Positions 7,198 through 14,617 are shown, counted from the first letter of the stretch. The stretch is 16,556 nt of DNA from an uncultured Bacilli bacterium (GCA_934140575.1 CAKPBJ010000021.1:1-16556), one strand, 5' to 3'. Notes: generated by a model not told the origin, from the sequence alone. A program made the numbers and translations.

Positions 7198-7494
7198 ATG
7201 AAACAACATAGTAAAGAGTTATTATTCGGATTAAGTGAATTCTATAAAATATTTGGTGATCAAACTCGTCTAAGAATTTTAGATTTATTACTAAATAAAC
7301 CTTTATGTGTGAATGAAATAAGTGAAAAATTAGACGTTTCACAGTCAGCAATCTCACATCAATTAAAAATATTAAGATTATCAAATTTAGTAAAAACAGA
7401 AAAAAATGGTAAAAAAGTATACTATTCTATTTCAGATGATCATATAAAAATAATTTTAAAATATGGATTAGAACATATTTCGGAGGTAATGTAG
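7198..7494 (+). CDS. ArsR/SmtB-family zinc-responsive repressor (alpha5-site type)
   Basis: This 98-residue winged-helix repressor should bind the operator just upstream and release it when zinc or a similar ion binds. The HTH is at about 36-64 (NEISEKLDVSQSAISHQLKI). The alpha5 metal site is complete: D80, H82, H93 and E96 have the same relative spacing (0, +2, +13, +16) as D104, H106, H117 and E120 of SmtB, and match the CzrA pattern with Glu in the last position. The CadC/ArsR alpha3 site is absent: there is a single cysteine, C37, in PLCVNE. That predicts a Zn(II)/Co(II) sensor rather than a Cd/Pb or arsenite sensor. AAAGGAGG (7186-7193) sets the start. The stop codon abuts the ATG of the ATPase, so the pair is autoregulated as one operon. 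Confidence 0.93.
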   Translation: MKQHSKELLFGLSEFYKIFGDQTRLRILDLLLNKPLCVNEISEKLDVSQSAISHQLKILRLSNLVKTEKNGKKVYYSISDDHIKIILKYGLEHISEVM

Positions 7495-9309
7495 ATGAAA
7501 AAATATTTAAACGAAGATTTAATAAAAATAATAATTAGTTTAATTTTATTTATAGTATCTTTTTTTATTCAGAATGAAACAATAAAGTTAATTATATTAA
7601 TATTAAGTTATATTATAATTTCATATGAAATGTATATTGAAGCTTTTAAAGATTTTAGAGAAGGCGAAATATTTAACGAAGAATTTTTAATGATACTCGC
7701 AACCCTAGGAGCCTTTTACATTCATTCTTATGAAGAAGCAGTTATGGTAATTTTATTATTCCAAATAGGGGAATATCTTGAGGATCTAGCAGTAAATAAA
7801 AGTAAATCTTCAATTACAAAGCTAATGGATTTAAGAGTTGATACAATTAATATTGAGAATAAAGGAAAAATCCCAGTAGAAGATGCTAAGATAAATGATA
7901 TTTTTATTGTAAAACCAGGAGAAAAAGTTCCGTTAGATGGAATAATCATTGAAGGTGAAACATTCCTTGACACATCATCATTAACAGGTGAATCAGTACC
8001 AAGAAAAGCAAAAGTAAATGAACAAATACTTAGTGGATGTATAAATAAAGATTCATTAATAAAAGTAAAAGCCACAACAACATCATCTACATCAACTGTC
8101 CAAAAAATAATTGATTTAATAGAAAATTCCAACGAAAAAAAATCTGAAACAGAAACATTTATAAGAAGGTTTGCTAAAATTTATACACCAATTATAGTAG
8201 TATCAGCAGTTCTTTTAGTTTTAGTTCCAACTTTATTAAGCGGTAATTTTAATGATTGGTTATATAGATCATTAGTATTCTTAGTAACATCATGTCCATG
8301 TGCTCTAGTAATATCAGTACCATTAGGATATTATTGTGGAATAGGTAAATCATCAAAAGAAGGAATTTTAATAAAAGGATCAAAAGAATTAGAAAATCTT
8401 TTAAATATAGATTACCTACTTCTAGATAAAACAGGAACAATTACAGAAGGCGTATTTGAAGTAACTGAAATAAATACTTCAATGAATAAAAAAGAATTCT
8501 TAAATATAGTGGCATCTGCCGAAGAAAATTCAATTCATCCAATCGCAACAGCCATTAAAAATAAAAATAAAGAAAAATTACTTATAACAAAAAATCATAA
8601 AGAAATAACAGGAAAAGGAATTTCTTGTACAATTAATGATAAAAAAATATTAGTTGGAAATGACAAACTATTAGAATCAAATAAAATTGAATTTGAAAAA
8701 GTAAAAGCATCAGGTACGATAATATATTTAAGTATAGATAATGAATATAAAGGATATTTAATTGTATCAGATAAGATAAAAGAATCAAGTAAAAAATTAA
8801 ATACATTAAAATCAGTTATTAATAATGACATTGTTATTTTATCTGGAGATAATAAAAATATTGTTGAAAGTATTTCTAAAGATTTAGGAATAGATACTTT
8901 TTACGGAGAACTATTACCAGAAGACAAAGTTAAATATGTAGAAAAATACAAAAGAAAAGGAAAAGTAATATTTGTTGGAGATGGTATTAACGACGCTCCA
9001 GTAATAAAACTTGCAGACGTAGGTGTATCAATGGGTGGAATTGGTAGTGATGCTGCAATAGAAGCAAGTGATATAGTATTAATGCATGATGACTTAACAA
9101 AATTAAAAACAGCAATAGAAATTGCCAAAATAACAGATAAAAAAGTAAAACAAAGTATAATCTTTGCTCTAATTGTAAAAGCAATTGTATTGACATTAGG
9201 AATATTTGGTTTAAGTACAATTATACTCGCTGTATTCGCAGATGTTGGAGTAACACTACTAGTAATATTAAATGTCTTAATAATATTTCATAAAAAAATA
9301 AATAAATAA
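7495..9309 (+). CDS. P1B-2 heavy-metal P-type ATPase, Zn/Cd exporter (ZntA/CadA-like, no HMA domain)
   Basis: This is an ATP-driven exporter of Zn(II), Cd(II) or Pb(II) in the cell membrane. Motifs in order: two N-terminal TMs (about 10-50), TM pair with FQIGEYLED (89-97), actuator TGES (164-167), metal-binding CPC in SCPCALVISVP (266-276), phosphorylated D311 in DKTGT, HP in NSIHPIA (348-349), and the hinge GDGINDAP (495-502). Two further residues define the P1B-2 zinc group: K562 in TM7 and D583 in ADVG of TM8, 21 residues apart as in E. coli ZntA. At 604 residues it is shorter than classical CadA/ZntA because the N-terminal HMA (GMTCxxC) domain is missing; only about ten residues precede TM1. 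GGAGG (7482-7486), inside the repressor gene, and direct abutment with its stop codon show coupling. Export of the ion sensed by the repressor is inferred. Confidence 0.95.
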   Translation: MKKYLNEDLIKIIISLILFIVSFFIQNETIKLIILILSYIIISYEMYIEAFKDFREGEIFNEEFLMILATLGAFYIHSYEEAVMVILLFQIGEYLEDLAVNKSKSSITKLMDLRVDTINIENKGKIPVEDAKINDIFIVKPGEKVPLDGIIIEGETFLDTSSLTGESVPRKAKVNEQILSGCINKDSLIKVKATTTSSTSTVQKIIDLIENSNEKKSETETFIRRFAKIYTPIIVVSAVLLVLVPTLLSGNFNDWLYRSLVFLVTSCPCALVISVPLGYYCGIGKSSKEGILIKGSKELENLLNIDYLLLDKTGTITEGVFEVTEINTSMNKKEFLNIVASAEENSIHPIATAIKNKNKEKLLITKNHKEITGKGISCTINDKKILVGNDKLLESNKIEFEKVKASGTIIYLSIDNEYKGYLIVSDKIKESSKKLNTLKSVINNDIVILSGDNKNIVESISKDLGIDTFYGELLPEDKVKYVEKYKRKGKVIFVGDGINDAPVIKLADVGVSMGGIGSDAAIEASDIVLMHDDLTKLKTAIEIAKITDKKVKQSIIFALIVKAIVLTLGIFGLSTIILAVFADVGVTLLVILNVLIIFHKKINK

Positions 9310-9317
9310 TTATATAG

Positions 9318-9345
9318 AAAGTAACTTCAAGTAGTTGCTTTTTTT
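9318..9345 (+). terminator. Intrinsic terminator of the metal-efflux operon
   Basis: AAAGTAACT (9318-9326) pairs with AGTTGCTTT (9333-9341), with one G-U pair and a six-base loop. Seven T residues follow the GC of the right arm. Confidence 0.75.
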
Positions 9346-9364
9346 AGTTATTAAAATAATTAAA

Positions 9365-9392
9365 TTTACTAAAAAGAATAAAATGTTATAAT
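9365..9392 (+). promoter_or_regulatory. Promoter for the GH25 lysozyme gene
   Basis: TTTACT (9365-9370) lies 16 bases before TATAAT (9387-9392), which also carries an extended TG (TGTTATAAT). The gene's ribosome site AAGGA (9415-9419) and ATG 9427 follow. Confidence 0.6.
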
Positions 9393-9426
9393 AATATAAG
9401 TAGATAAAATTAAAAAGGATGATGCT

Positions 9427-10653
9427 ATGAATAAAGAACAAATTAATAAAAAAATTTTAATTATGTGTACTATATTAATAATTATTATACTATTTTCCAG
9501 TATCAAATTAATAAATGTTTATGAAGTAAAAAAAGCAAAAAAAATAGTAGAATTAAAAACTACAGAAGTAGAAGTATATAGTGATATCAAATTAAAAGAT
9601 TTAATTTCCAATATAAATGGAAAAATTATTGATAATAAAAAAATTGATACAAAAAAGTTAGGTAAAAAAGAAATAACTTTTGAATATATAAATAATGATA
9701 ATATTAAAATAAATTATACAATAACAATTAACGTAGTAGATAAAACTCCACCAATAATATCTCAAATTAAAAATTATAAAATAACTGAAGGTGACACAAC
9801 AGATATTTCTAAGACTTTATTTTGCGGAGATAATTATGATAAAAATCCAAAGTGCACAATAAAAGGAGAATATGATGTAAATACTCCAGGAACATATAAT
9901 GTAACTTTTGTTGGAGTAGACTCATCTAATAATAAATCCACAAATAAAATGAATATAATAGTAGAAGAAAAACAAGAAAACAAACAGTCTAAAAATAATA
10001 CTCAACAAAAGGAACCTGTATATACAGATTATAAAGATGTAATAAAAAACTATAAGACAAGTGATAATGAAATTGGAATAGATGTATCACATTGGCAAGG
10101 AAATATTAATTATAAAAGATTAAAAAAAGCAGGTGTAGAATTTGTATATATTAGGGTAGGTAGAGGAGATGGTATTGGAGAAGGTTATGTTTTAGATGAA
10201 AAATTTATAAAAAATATTAAAGGTTTTAATAAAGTAGGAATACCTGTAGGTGTTTATTTCTATTCAAACGCAAATAATAAAAATGATGCAATAAAAGAAG
10301 CAAAATGGGTAATAAAACAGATAAAAAAATATAATGTATCATTAGAAATTGTATTTGATTGGGAAAATTGGTCTAAATTTCAAGATTATAATTTAAGTTT
10401 CTATTCATTAACAGAAGCCGCCAATGCATTCACAGAAACAGTGGAAAAAGCCGGTTATAAAGGAATGGTTTATAGTTCTAAAAATTATTTAGAAACTATT
10501 TGGTATAACATAAATTCAGATATATGGTTAGCTCACTATACATCTAAAACAGATTATGAAAAAGAATATAAAGTTTGGCAGTTATGCAACAACGGTAAAG
10601 TAGCAGGAATAGAAGATAACTTAGTAGATATAAATATAAGATATAAAAAATAA
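9427..10653 (+). CDS. Membrane-anchored Ig-like plus GH25 lysozyme (peptidoglycan muramidase)
   Basis: This 408-residue surface enzyme should cleave peptidoglycan between MurNAc and GlcNAc. A short basic N-terminus and a hydrophobic segment at about 9-29 act as a signal anchor; no lipobox cysteine or signal-peptidase site is evident. A stalk at 31-104 leads to a bacterial Ig-like (DUF5011-type) domain at about 105-180, beginning DKTPPII and ending with GTYNVTFVGVD and a final beta strand. A low-complexity linker (181-200) follows, then a GH25 catalytic domain at about 214-408. Catalytic-type acids are D219 in GIDVSHWQG, and D311 and E313 in VFDWENW, the DxE motif of GH25. The end of the barrel (VWQLCNNGKV...VDIN) is intact. 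C133 and C143 in the Ig domain could form a disulfide. It is a monocistronic unit, likely for wall remodelling. No phage holin or structural gene is nearby, so an endolysin role is unlikely. Confidence 0.92.
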   Translation: MNKEQINKKILIMCTILIIIILFSSIKLINVYEVKKAKKIVELKTTEVEVYSDIKLKDLISNINGKIIDNKKIDTKKLGKKEITFEYINNDNIKINYTITINVVDKTPPIISQIKNYKITEGDTTDISKTLFCGDNYDKNPKCTIKGEYDVNTPGTYNVTFVGVDSSNNKSTNKMNIIVEEKQENKQSKNNTQQKEPVYTDYKDVIKNYKTSDNEIGIDVSHWQGNINYKRLKKAGVEFVYIRVGRGDGIGEGYVLDEKFIKNIKGFNKVGIPVGVYFYSNANNKNDAIKEAKWVIKQIKKYNVSLEIVFDWENWSKFQDYNLSFYSLTEAANAFTETVEKAGYKGMVYSSKNYLETIWYNINSDIWLAHYTSKTDYEKEYKVWQLCNNGKVAGIEDNLVDINIRYKK

Positions 10654-10671
10654 GTACCTACAAATACTTAT
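10643..10671 (-). terminator. Terminator of ylmH, embedded in the convergent gene ends
   Basis: On the minus strand ATAAGTA (10671-10665) pairs with TACTTAT (10656-10650), followed by TTTTTTAT. The left arm lies in the last codons of ylmH, and the right arm and U-tract lie in the end of the convergent lysozyme gene. In the plus direction no U-tract follows. Confidence 0.55.
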
Positions 10672-11338
10672 AGATACTTATAATTAAATTATTACTTTTA
10701 GTATTTTTAATAATTCCATTATACTTAAATTTACCAATCTTTTTTATACTAAAAGTATCTCCATCACGTAATTTATAAGAAATACTCTTCAAGAAATCAT
10801 AATTTAAAATGATTTCTTTTTTCTTAATTTTATCATTTATATTATTTCTACCAGTATGTATAATTGAACTAATAACAGTATCAACTCTATTACTAGATAC
10901 AATATGAATTTCTTCTTCATAACTTCTTTCATAGTCTTTAAAGGTATCAATAGAAATTTCTCTCAACTCAATTCTACTATTTTTTACCATAAGAAAATTT
11001 GTCTCAAAATAATTCCTAACAATATCTAAAATATATACATAATAATGTCCATCTATAATTAAAACATCTCCAAATAACTCGCCACTAATATTTAATGAAT
11101 ATATACTACCTAATATATCTTGATGTCTTAATTCTACATTACATACTATTTCATATAAAATAACTTTAGGAACATTTCTATTATAAATAATATTCTTCTC
11201 ACTATCTTTATAAGGATAATAAATAGAATACTCATTCTTTTTTAATTTATATATAACTTCATTTAGCTCTTTAGGATCAAGAAAAAAAGTATGTTGACCA
11301 TGCCTTAATCTAGTTAAATTCTTCTCCACATAATACAT
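10658..11338 (-). CDS. ylmH: YlmH-type S4-domain RNA-binding protein
   Basis: This 226-residue cytosolic protein has the YlmH layout. An N-terminal region with TFFLDPKEL (17-25) leads to a central domain with the hallmark ELRHQDILGSIYSLNIS followed by GELFGDVLI (69-94). A C-terminal S4 RNA-binding domain spans about 150-226 (RVDTVISSII, then SYKLRDGDTFSIKKIGKFKY). In Bacillus subtilis, YlmH binds ribosomal complexes and has been linked to ribosome-associated quality control of stalled 50S-nascent-chain complexes. Start: the frame is open to an ATG at 11356, but that codon coincides with the predicted transcription start. ATG 11338 has GGAGG four bases upstream and is preferred. In relatives ylmH usually lies in the sepF-ylmG-ylmH-divIVA cluster; here it stands alone, convergent with a lysozyme and divergent from an unknown operon. 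It is shorter than the Bacillus protein (about 257 residues). Confidence 0.87.
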   Translation of the reverse strand: MYYVEKNLTRLRHGQHTFFLDPKELNEVIYKLKKNEYSIYYPYKDSEKNIIYNRNVPKVILYEIVCNVELRHQDILGSIYSLNISGELFGDVLIIDGHYYVYILDIVRNYFETNFLMVKNSRIELREISIDTFKDYERSYEEEIHIVSSNRVDTVISSIIHTGRNNINDKIKKKEIILNYDFLKSISYKLRDGDTFSIKKIGKFKYNGIIKNTKSNNLIISIYKYL

Positions 11339-11360
11339 ATTACCTCCAAGAAACATAAGT

Positions 11361-11369
11361 ATTATAACA
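11361..11369 (-). promoter_or_regulatory. Extended -10 promoter of ylmH
   Basis: Minus-strand TGTTATAAT (11369-11361) is a perfect extended -10. It gives a transcription start near 11354 and a leader of about 16 bases before ATG 11338. That rules out the more upstream ATG at 11356 as the start. Confidence 0.6.
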
Positions 11370-11376
11370 TAAACAC

Positions 11377-11405
11377 TTGTCTAAACATAATAAAACATAT
11401 AAAAT
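11377..11405 (+). promoter_or_regulatory. Promoter of the HExxH/ASCH operon, divergent from ylmH
   Basis: TTGTCT (11377-11382), a 17-base spacer and TAAAAT (11400-11405) form a plausible sigma-A promoter. The same TTG could be taken as a start codon, but as part of the -35 it would be untranscribed. Confidence 0.5.
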
Positions 11406-11430
11406 TAAATTAGAAAGATTGGTGGATATA

Positions 11431-11742
11431 ATGATTGAATTAATAGAAATAGAAATAAAACAAGGAATAAATATAAAATTAAGGGCTATAGTATTCTATA
11501 ATGAAAATGAAATATATTTAAATAATAAAAAATATAAAATAACAGACGAATTTAAAGAAAAATTATTAAGAATACTAAGTACTTGGAAAAGTCAAAGTAA
11601 AGATACAAATAAAATAGATGAAGAAGAGTATAAAATTACAATCAGAACTAAAGCAAATGAAGAAGTAATTAAAGGAAAAGGCTCATATCCACTTAATTAT
11701 AATGAACTATTTAGATTATTAGGAGAATTAGAAAATGAATGA
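11431..11742 (+). CDS. Unrecognised 103-residue protein, first gene of the HExxH/ASCH operon
   Basis: I do not recognise a family. ATG 11431 is chosen because GGTGG (11421-11425) sits just upstream; the longer frame opening at TTG 11377 overlaps the predicted promoter. The protein has no signal peptide or TM and no cysteine or histidine. Alternating beta-type strands fill the first 40 residues (IELIEIEIKQG, LRAIVFYNENEIYLN). A helix follows, DEFKEKLLRILSTW, at about 39-52. The second half ends EEYKITIRTKANEEVIKGKGSYPLNYNELFRLLGEL, in which a KGKGSYPLNY turn is followed by a helix. This beta-rich fold with a closing 'P.N...L..L' helix is the kind seen in small accessory or immunity proteins, but that is only an impression. 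It overlaps the 652-residue gene by eight bases, so the two are translationally coupled and probably work together. Confidence 0.65.
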   Translation: MIELIEIEIKQGINIKLRAIVFYNENEIYLNNKKYKITDEFKEKLLRILSTWKSQSKDTNKIDEEEYKITIRTKANEEVIKGKGSYPLNYNELFRLLGELENE

Positions 11743-13693
11743 TACATTAATAAGAATGAATTGCCTTGAAAATTTTCAAGAAAAATTCAAAGAGTATATA
11801 GAAGTTTTTGTAGCTTATTATGGAGAAGATAAAAGAAAAGAAATAACAGAAAAATTTTCAAATGCTTTACCACTAGCTTATACAACACCAAATGGATTAT
11901 CATCATTAACAATAAATTTATGTAAAGAAAAAAGTAATGAACTTATAAATAAACTAATTTCTAATAATGAATTATATTTATCAGAAGAAACTATTTTTGG
12001 TAATGGAAACTATGAATATAATAATCTTATGCCGATAAATGCTTATTTAGAATTTAAAAAAATGTATGATTTAGGTCCAAAAGGAAGACAAAAACAAGCA
12101 TTTATTGATAAATATAATAATGTAAAAAAATATATACCAGAACTTACAATTGATGAACTAGTTGAAATGGCAGAGTCAAATACAATTATGGAAAAATATA
12201 ATAATTGTCCATCTTGGTTAAAAAATAATATTTTAGCCAACACAAATTTAGAAGAAATAGAAAGAATCTATCAGAATAAATTTGAAAATGCTAAAGAATT
12301 AATAACTGCAGTAAGTGGTATAAGTAGTTTAGAAGAATTTACTAATGAAAATGAAAAAATTAATAAATTTAATAAATTAGTAGAAGACTATGAGGAAACA
12401 TTAAAAGAATATGATAAATTCAAACAACAATATCAATCATATTTTGATGAAGTAGAAAATAATTCTAAGGAAAATTATAGAACACGAAAAAAGTATTATA
12501 AAGAATTATTAATTAATAGTAAATTTTTATTTAATGAAGAAGAACAAGAAAAAATAAATAAATATATATCTGAAGAATCATATTTTTTAGATTCAACCAT
12601 TGAAAATATAATTGGAAACTCACTAGTATCAGACTCTAATCTTGAAAAATTTTCACAAGAAAATGAAGAAATAATTAATGAGAATAATAAAGAAGAAAAT
12701 TGGCGAAAAGAATATATTATAAAAGATAGAATTAAATATTTTAATGCAAAAGGTATTAACCTAGGAACCAATTATGAAGATTATTTAAATAATGATGAAG
12801 TGAAAAAAGTATGGCCAACAAAAGAACAAATTGATAAGTTTAAAGAATTAAAAGAAAAATATTATAATGAGGCAGAACAAGAGTATTATGAAAATACAAA
12901 CATACACAAAAAGTTAAGAAAATTAGTAGATTCAAAAAATTATATATTACCAGATACAAATATAGATACTAGCCTATATCAAAGTGCTTTAGGAAAAACA
13001 TTTGTATCGCCAAACCTAACAACTGATTATAAATTATCCCCAATTGTTTGTGTTTGTTTTAATGAGAATATAGGAATAACTGAACATTTCATAATACATG
13101 AATTAAATCATTTATTTGAACTTAGTTTTGATAGTATAGTAGATAATAAAGCAAGATTCATATGTGGTTGGGATATTATTGAAGATGAAACTAGTGAAGA
13201 TACAAAAGACTATTTATCTCCAAAGCAACAAGATGATCAAAAAAGAGATTATGAGTTATTTAACGAAATAATAAATGAATTAATAGCTCAGGAAATTCAT
13301 ACTAACATGCGTGAAAAAAATATGCATGTTTTAGATGAAAAAAATGATTCTAGAATTAGTCATCTAACAAGTTACGAAAGTTCTTTATTTTTAGTCAGAG
13401 AATTTTATAATGAATTTAAAGATGAAATAATAAAAAGTAGAAGTAATGGAAACATAAAAGAAATTTTCGATGCAGTTGGAAAAGAAAATTTTGATGAATT
13501 AAATAGTTTATTTGAAATATACTATGAAAATTTTAGTGGAATGAAATACTATTCATTACTAAGCAGTTTAAAAGAAAAAAAAGAAAATAAAATGACTCAA
13601 GTATATTATGAACTTTTGGATAGAAAGGAAAAAATATTAGAAAATATGCGTACTGTTAGAGATTTAAAAAGTAAGGAGAATCTAAGCATATGA
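11735..13693 (+). CDS. Large cytoplasmic HExxH putative zinc metallopeptidase
   Basis: This 652-residue protein has no signal peptide, TM or recognisable family over most of its length. The N-terminal 430 residues are helical and very rich in Glu, Lys and Asn, with coiled-coil-like stretches around 205-245 and 305-385. The C-terminal third carries HELNH at 455-459 within EHFIIHELNHLFEL, a classical HExxH zinc site preceded by hydrophobic residues. A glutamate-rich helix 50-60 residues later (LFNEIINELIAQEI, 508-521) supplies E511 or E515 as a third zinc ligand, as in gluzincins. A metallopeptidase function is therefore inferred from the motif and spacing only. AGGAG about ten bases upstream, in the end of the preceding gene, supports ATG 11735. 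Its stop overlaps the ASCH gene start (ATGA). The role could be processing of a cytosolic protein, perhaps one linked to RNA through the ASCH partner, but nothing identifies a substrate. Confidence 0.75.
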   Translation: MNDTLIRMNCLENFQEKFKEYIEVFVAYYGEDKRKEITEKFSNALPLAYTTPNGLSSLTINLCKEKSNELINKLISNNELYLSEETIFGNGNYEYNNLMPINAYLEFKKMYDLGPKGRQKQAFIDKYNNVKKYIPELTIDELVEMAESNTIMEKYNNCPSWLKNNILANTNLEEIERIYQNKFENAKELITAVSGISSLEEFTNENEKINKFNKLVEDYEETLKEYDKFKQQYQSYFDEVENNSKENYRTRKKYYKELLINSKFLFNEEEQEKINKYISEESYFLDSTIENIIGNSLVSDSNLEKFSQENEEIINENNKEENWRKEYIIKDRIKYFNAKGINLGTNYEDYLNNDEVKKVWPTKEQIDKFKELKEKYYNEAEQEYYENTNIHKKLRKLVDSKNYILPDTNIDTSLYQSALGKTFVSPNLTTDYKLSPIVCVCFNENIGITEHFIIHELNHLFELSFDSIVDNKARFICGWDIIEDETSEDTKDYLSPKQQDDQKRDYELFNEIINELIAQEIHTNMREKNMHVLDEKNDSRISHLTSYESSLFLVREFYNEFKDEIIKSRSNGNIKEIFDAVGKENFDELNSLFEIYYENFSGMKYYSLLSSLKEKKENKMTQVYYELLDRKEKILENMRTVRDLKSKENLSI

Positions 13694-14079
13694 AAGTATT
13701 AACTATAAAACAACCATTCGCATCATTAATAGCCGAAGGTTACAAAGAATATGAATTTAGAACTTGGAAAACGAAATATTGCGGACCACTACTAATACAT
13801 GCAGGTCTTGGAGTTGACAAAGAAGCAATGAAACGATATGAAAAATTAAATTTAAATTACCCAAAAGGAAAAATAATTGCCAAAGTAAATTTAACAGACT
13901 GCATAGAAGTAGATAATAATTTAAAAAGTAAGTTAAAAGAAAAAAATTATTTAGTGTATCAAGGTGCTATAAATTCAAATAAAAAAGAATATGCATTTAA
14001 ATTAGAAAATGTAGAAAAAATAGAAGAGATATCTATAAAAGGAAAACTATCATTCTGGGATTATGATTATAAAAAATAA
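13690..14079 (+). CDS. ASCH-domain protein
   Basis: This 129-residue protein consists essentially of one ASCH domain (PF04266), a PUA-like beta-barrel associated with RNA binding and, in the E. coli YqfB branch, with N4-acetylcytidine amidohydrolase activity. The family pattern is clear: LTIKQPFASLIAEGYKEYEF at 4-23 with G17, K19, E22 and R24, a tryptophan (W26), then GPLLIHAG (32-39) and the later strand GKIIAKVNLTDC (about 60-71). The domain ends with GKLSFWDYDY. AAGGAG (13673-13678) precedes ATG 13690 by 11 bases, and the start overlaps the preceding TGA stop as ATGA, the last gene of a three-gene operon. It may act on or sense modified RNA or nucleosides; catalytic residues were not verified. 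A perfect hairpin terminator follows at once. Confidence 0.88.
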   Translation: MKVLTIKQPFASLIAEGYKEYEFRTWKTKYCGPLLIHAGLGVDKEAMKRYEKLNLNYPKGKIIAKVNLTDCIEVDNNLKSKLKEKNYLVYQGAINSNKKEYAFKLENVEKIEEISIKGKLSFWDYDYKK

Positions 14080-14107
14080 GAAAGTCAAAATAAAATGACT
14101 TTCTTTT
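14078..14107. terminator. Bidirectional intrinsic terminator between convergent genes
   Basis: AAGAAAGTCA (14078-14087) and TGACTTTCTT (14096-14105) form a perfect 10 bp stem with an eight-base loop. Plus-strand transcripts end in a short T-rich tail (TTTTC). On the minus strand the stem is followed by TATTTTTTATA, so it can stop both the ASCH operon and the convergent gene at 14108-14536. Confidence 0.85.
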
Positions 14108-14536
14108 CTATAAGAACTTTTTTAATTTTTCAATATATTTTTCCTGCATTTTAACATATTCACTAGTAATCTTTTTAACAGCTTTATTCATATTTTTATT
14201 ATTAAGAAGTTTTCTACCTTCAATGATTCCCATATTAGTTCCATTTATTAATAAGTCTGCAAGTTTTGATGTACTATTATCAAAAATAGTATCTTTAGAC
14301 ACACCATACCAAGTCATTAGTTTATCTAATTTACTCGTATCATGAATATCATCAGTACAAAAATCTCTATACAAATCATCAATTTTATTGGCAAGTTCTT
14401 CATAATCATTTTTTTGATTTTCTAGTAAATCATTAAAATCATAATTGTCACATTTTTTTAAAATTAAATTTAAAGCATCAATTCCCATACAGCAACCTTT
14501 ATATAATTCATCTAAAACATTTATATCATTCTCCAT
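14108..14536 (-). CDS. Conserved four-helix ferritin-like protein of unknown function
   Basis: This 142-residue cytosolic protein looks like a small four-helix bundle. Helices are predicted at about 3-28, 33-60, 82-112 and 116-142. The first contains LDELYKGCCMGIDALNLIL and the third TIFDNSTSKLADLLINGTNMGI, patterns I recall from a widespread Firmicutes family of unknown function related to ferritin-like or DUF2383-type bundles. The C-terminal helix (YVKMQEKYIEKLKKFL) carries the acidic and basic register typical of the group. There is no complete EXXH di-iron pair, so iron storage is not supported. Cysteines C15, C16, C29 and C60 are unusual for such a short protein. AGGAGG (14548-14543, minus strand) lies six bases before ATG 14536, fixing the start. 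It is a single-gene unit ending at a bidirectional terminator and diverging from mnmA. Confidence 0.7.
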   Translation of the reverse strand: MENDINVLDELYKGCCMGIDALNLILKKCDNYDFNDLLENQKNDYEELANKIDDLYRDFCTDDIHDTSKLDKLMTWYGVSKDTIFDNSTSKLADLLINGTNMGIIEGRKLLNNKNMNKAVKKITSEYVKMQEKYIEKLKKFL

Positions 14537-14588
14537 ATTATTCCTCCTAATAATAGTATTTATAAAAAAACAATATTTATACTTATTA

Positions 14589-14617
14589 TTGACAAAAACC
14601 TAATCGAAAAATAAAAT
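14589..14617 (+). promoter_or_regulatory. Consensus promoter upstream of mnmA
   Basis: A perfect TTGACA (14589-14594) lies 17 bases before TAAAAT (14612-14617). Transcription from here would give a leader of roughly 75 bases. The 162-base gap between the divergent genes otherwise holds only ribosome sites and the second promoter. Confidence 0.65.

Noticed and set aside
7728..8132. A 134-codon open frame on the minus strand within the P-type ATPase gene.
   Set aside because: It is antisense to the actuator-domain coding region, has no ribosome site or family match and reflects low stop frequency opposite AT-rich codons.
9427..10653. The GH25 lysozyme as a prophage endolysin.
   Set aside because: No holin or phage structural genes are nearby, and the Ig domain and membrane anchor fit a cellular wall enzyme.
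11377..11430. TTG 11377 as start of the small operon protein.
   Set aside because: It coincides with the -35 hexamer of the predicted promoter; GGTGG just before ATG 11431 marks the real start.
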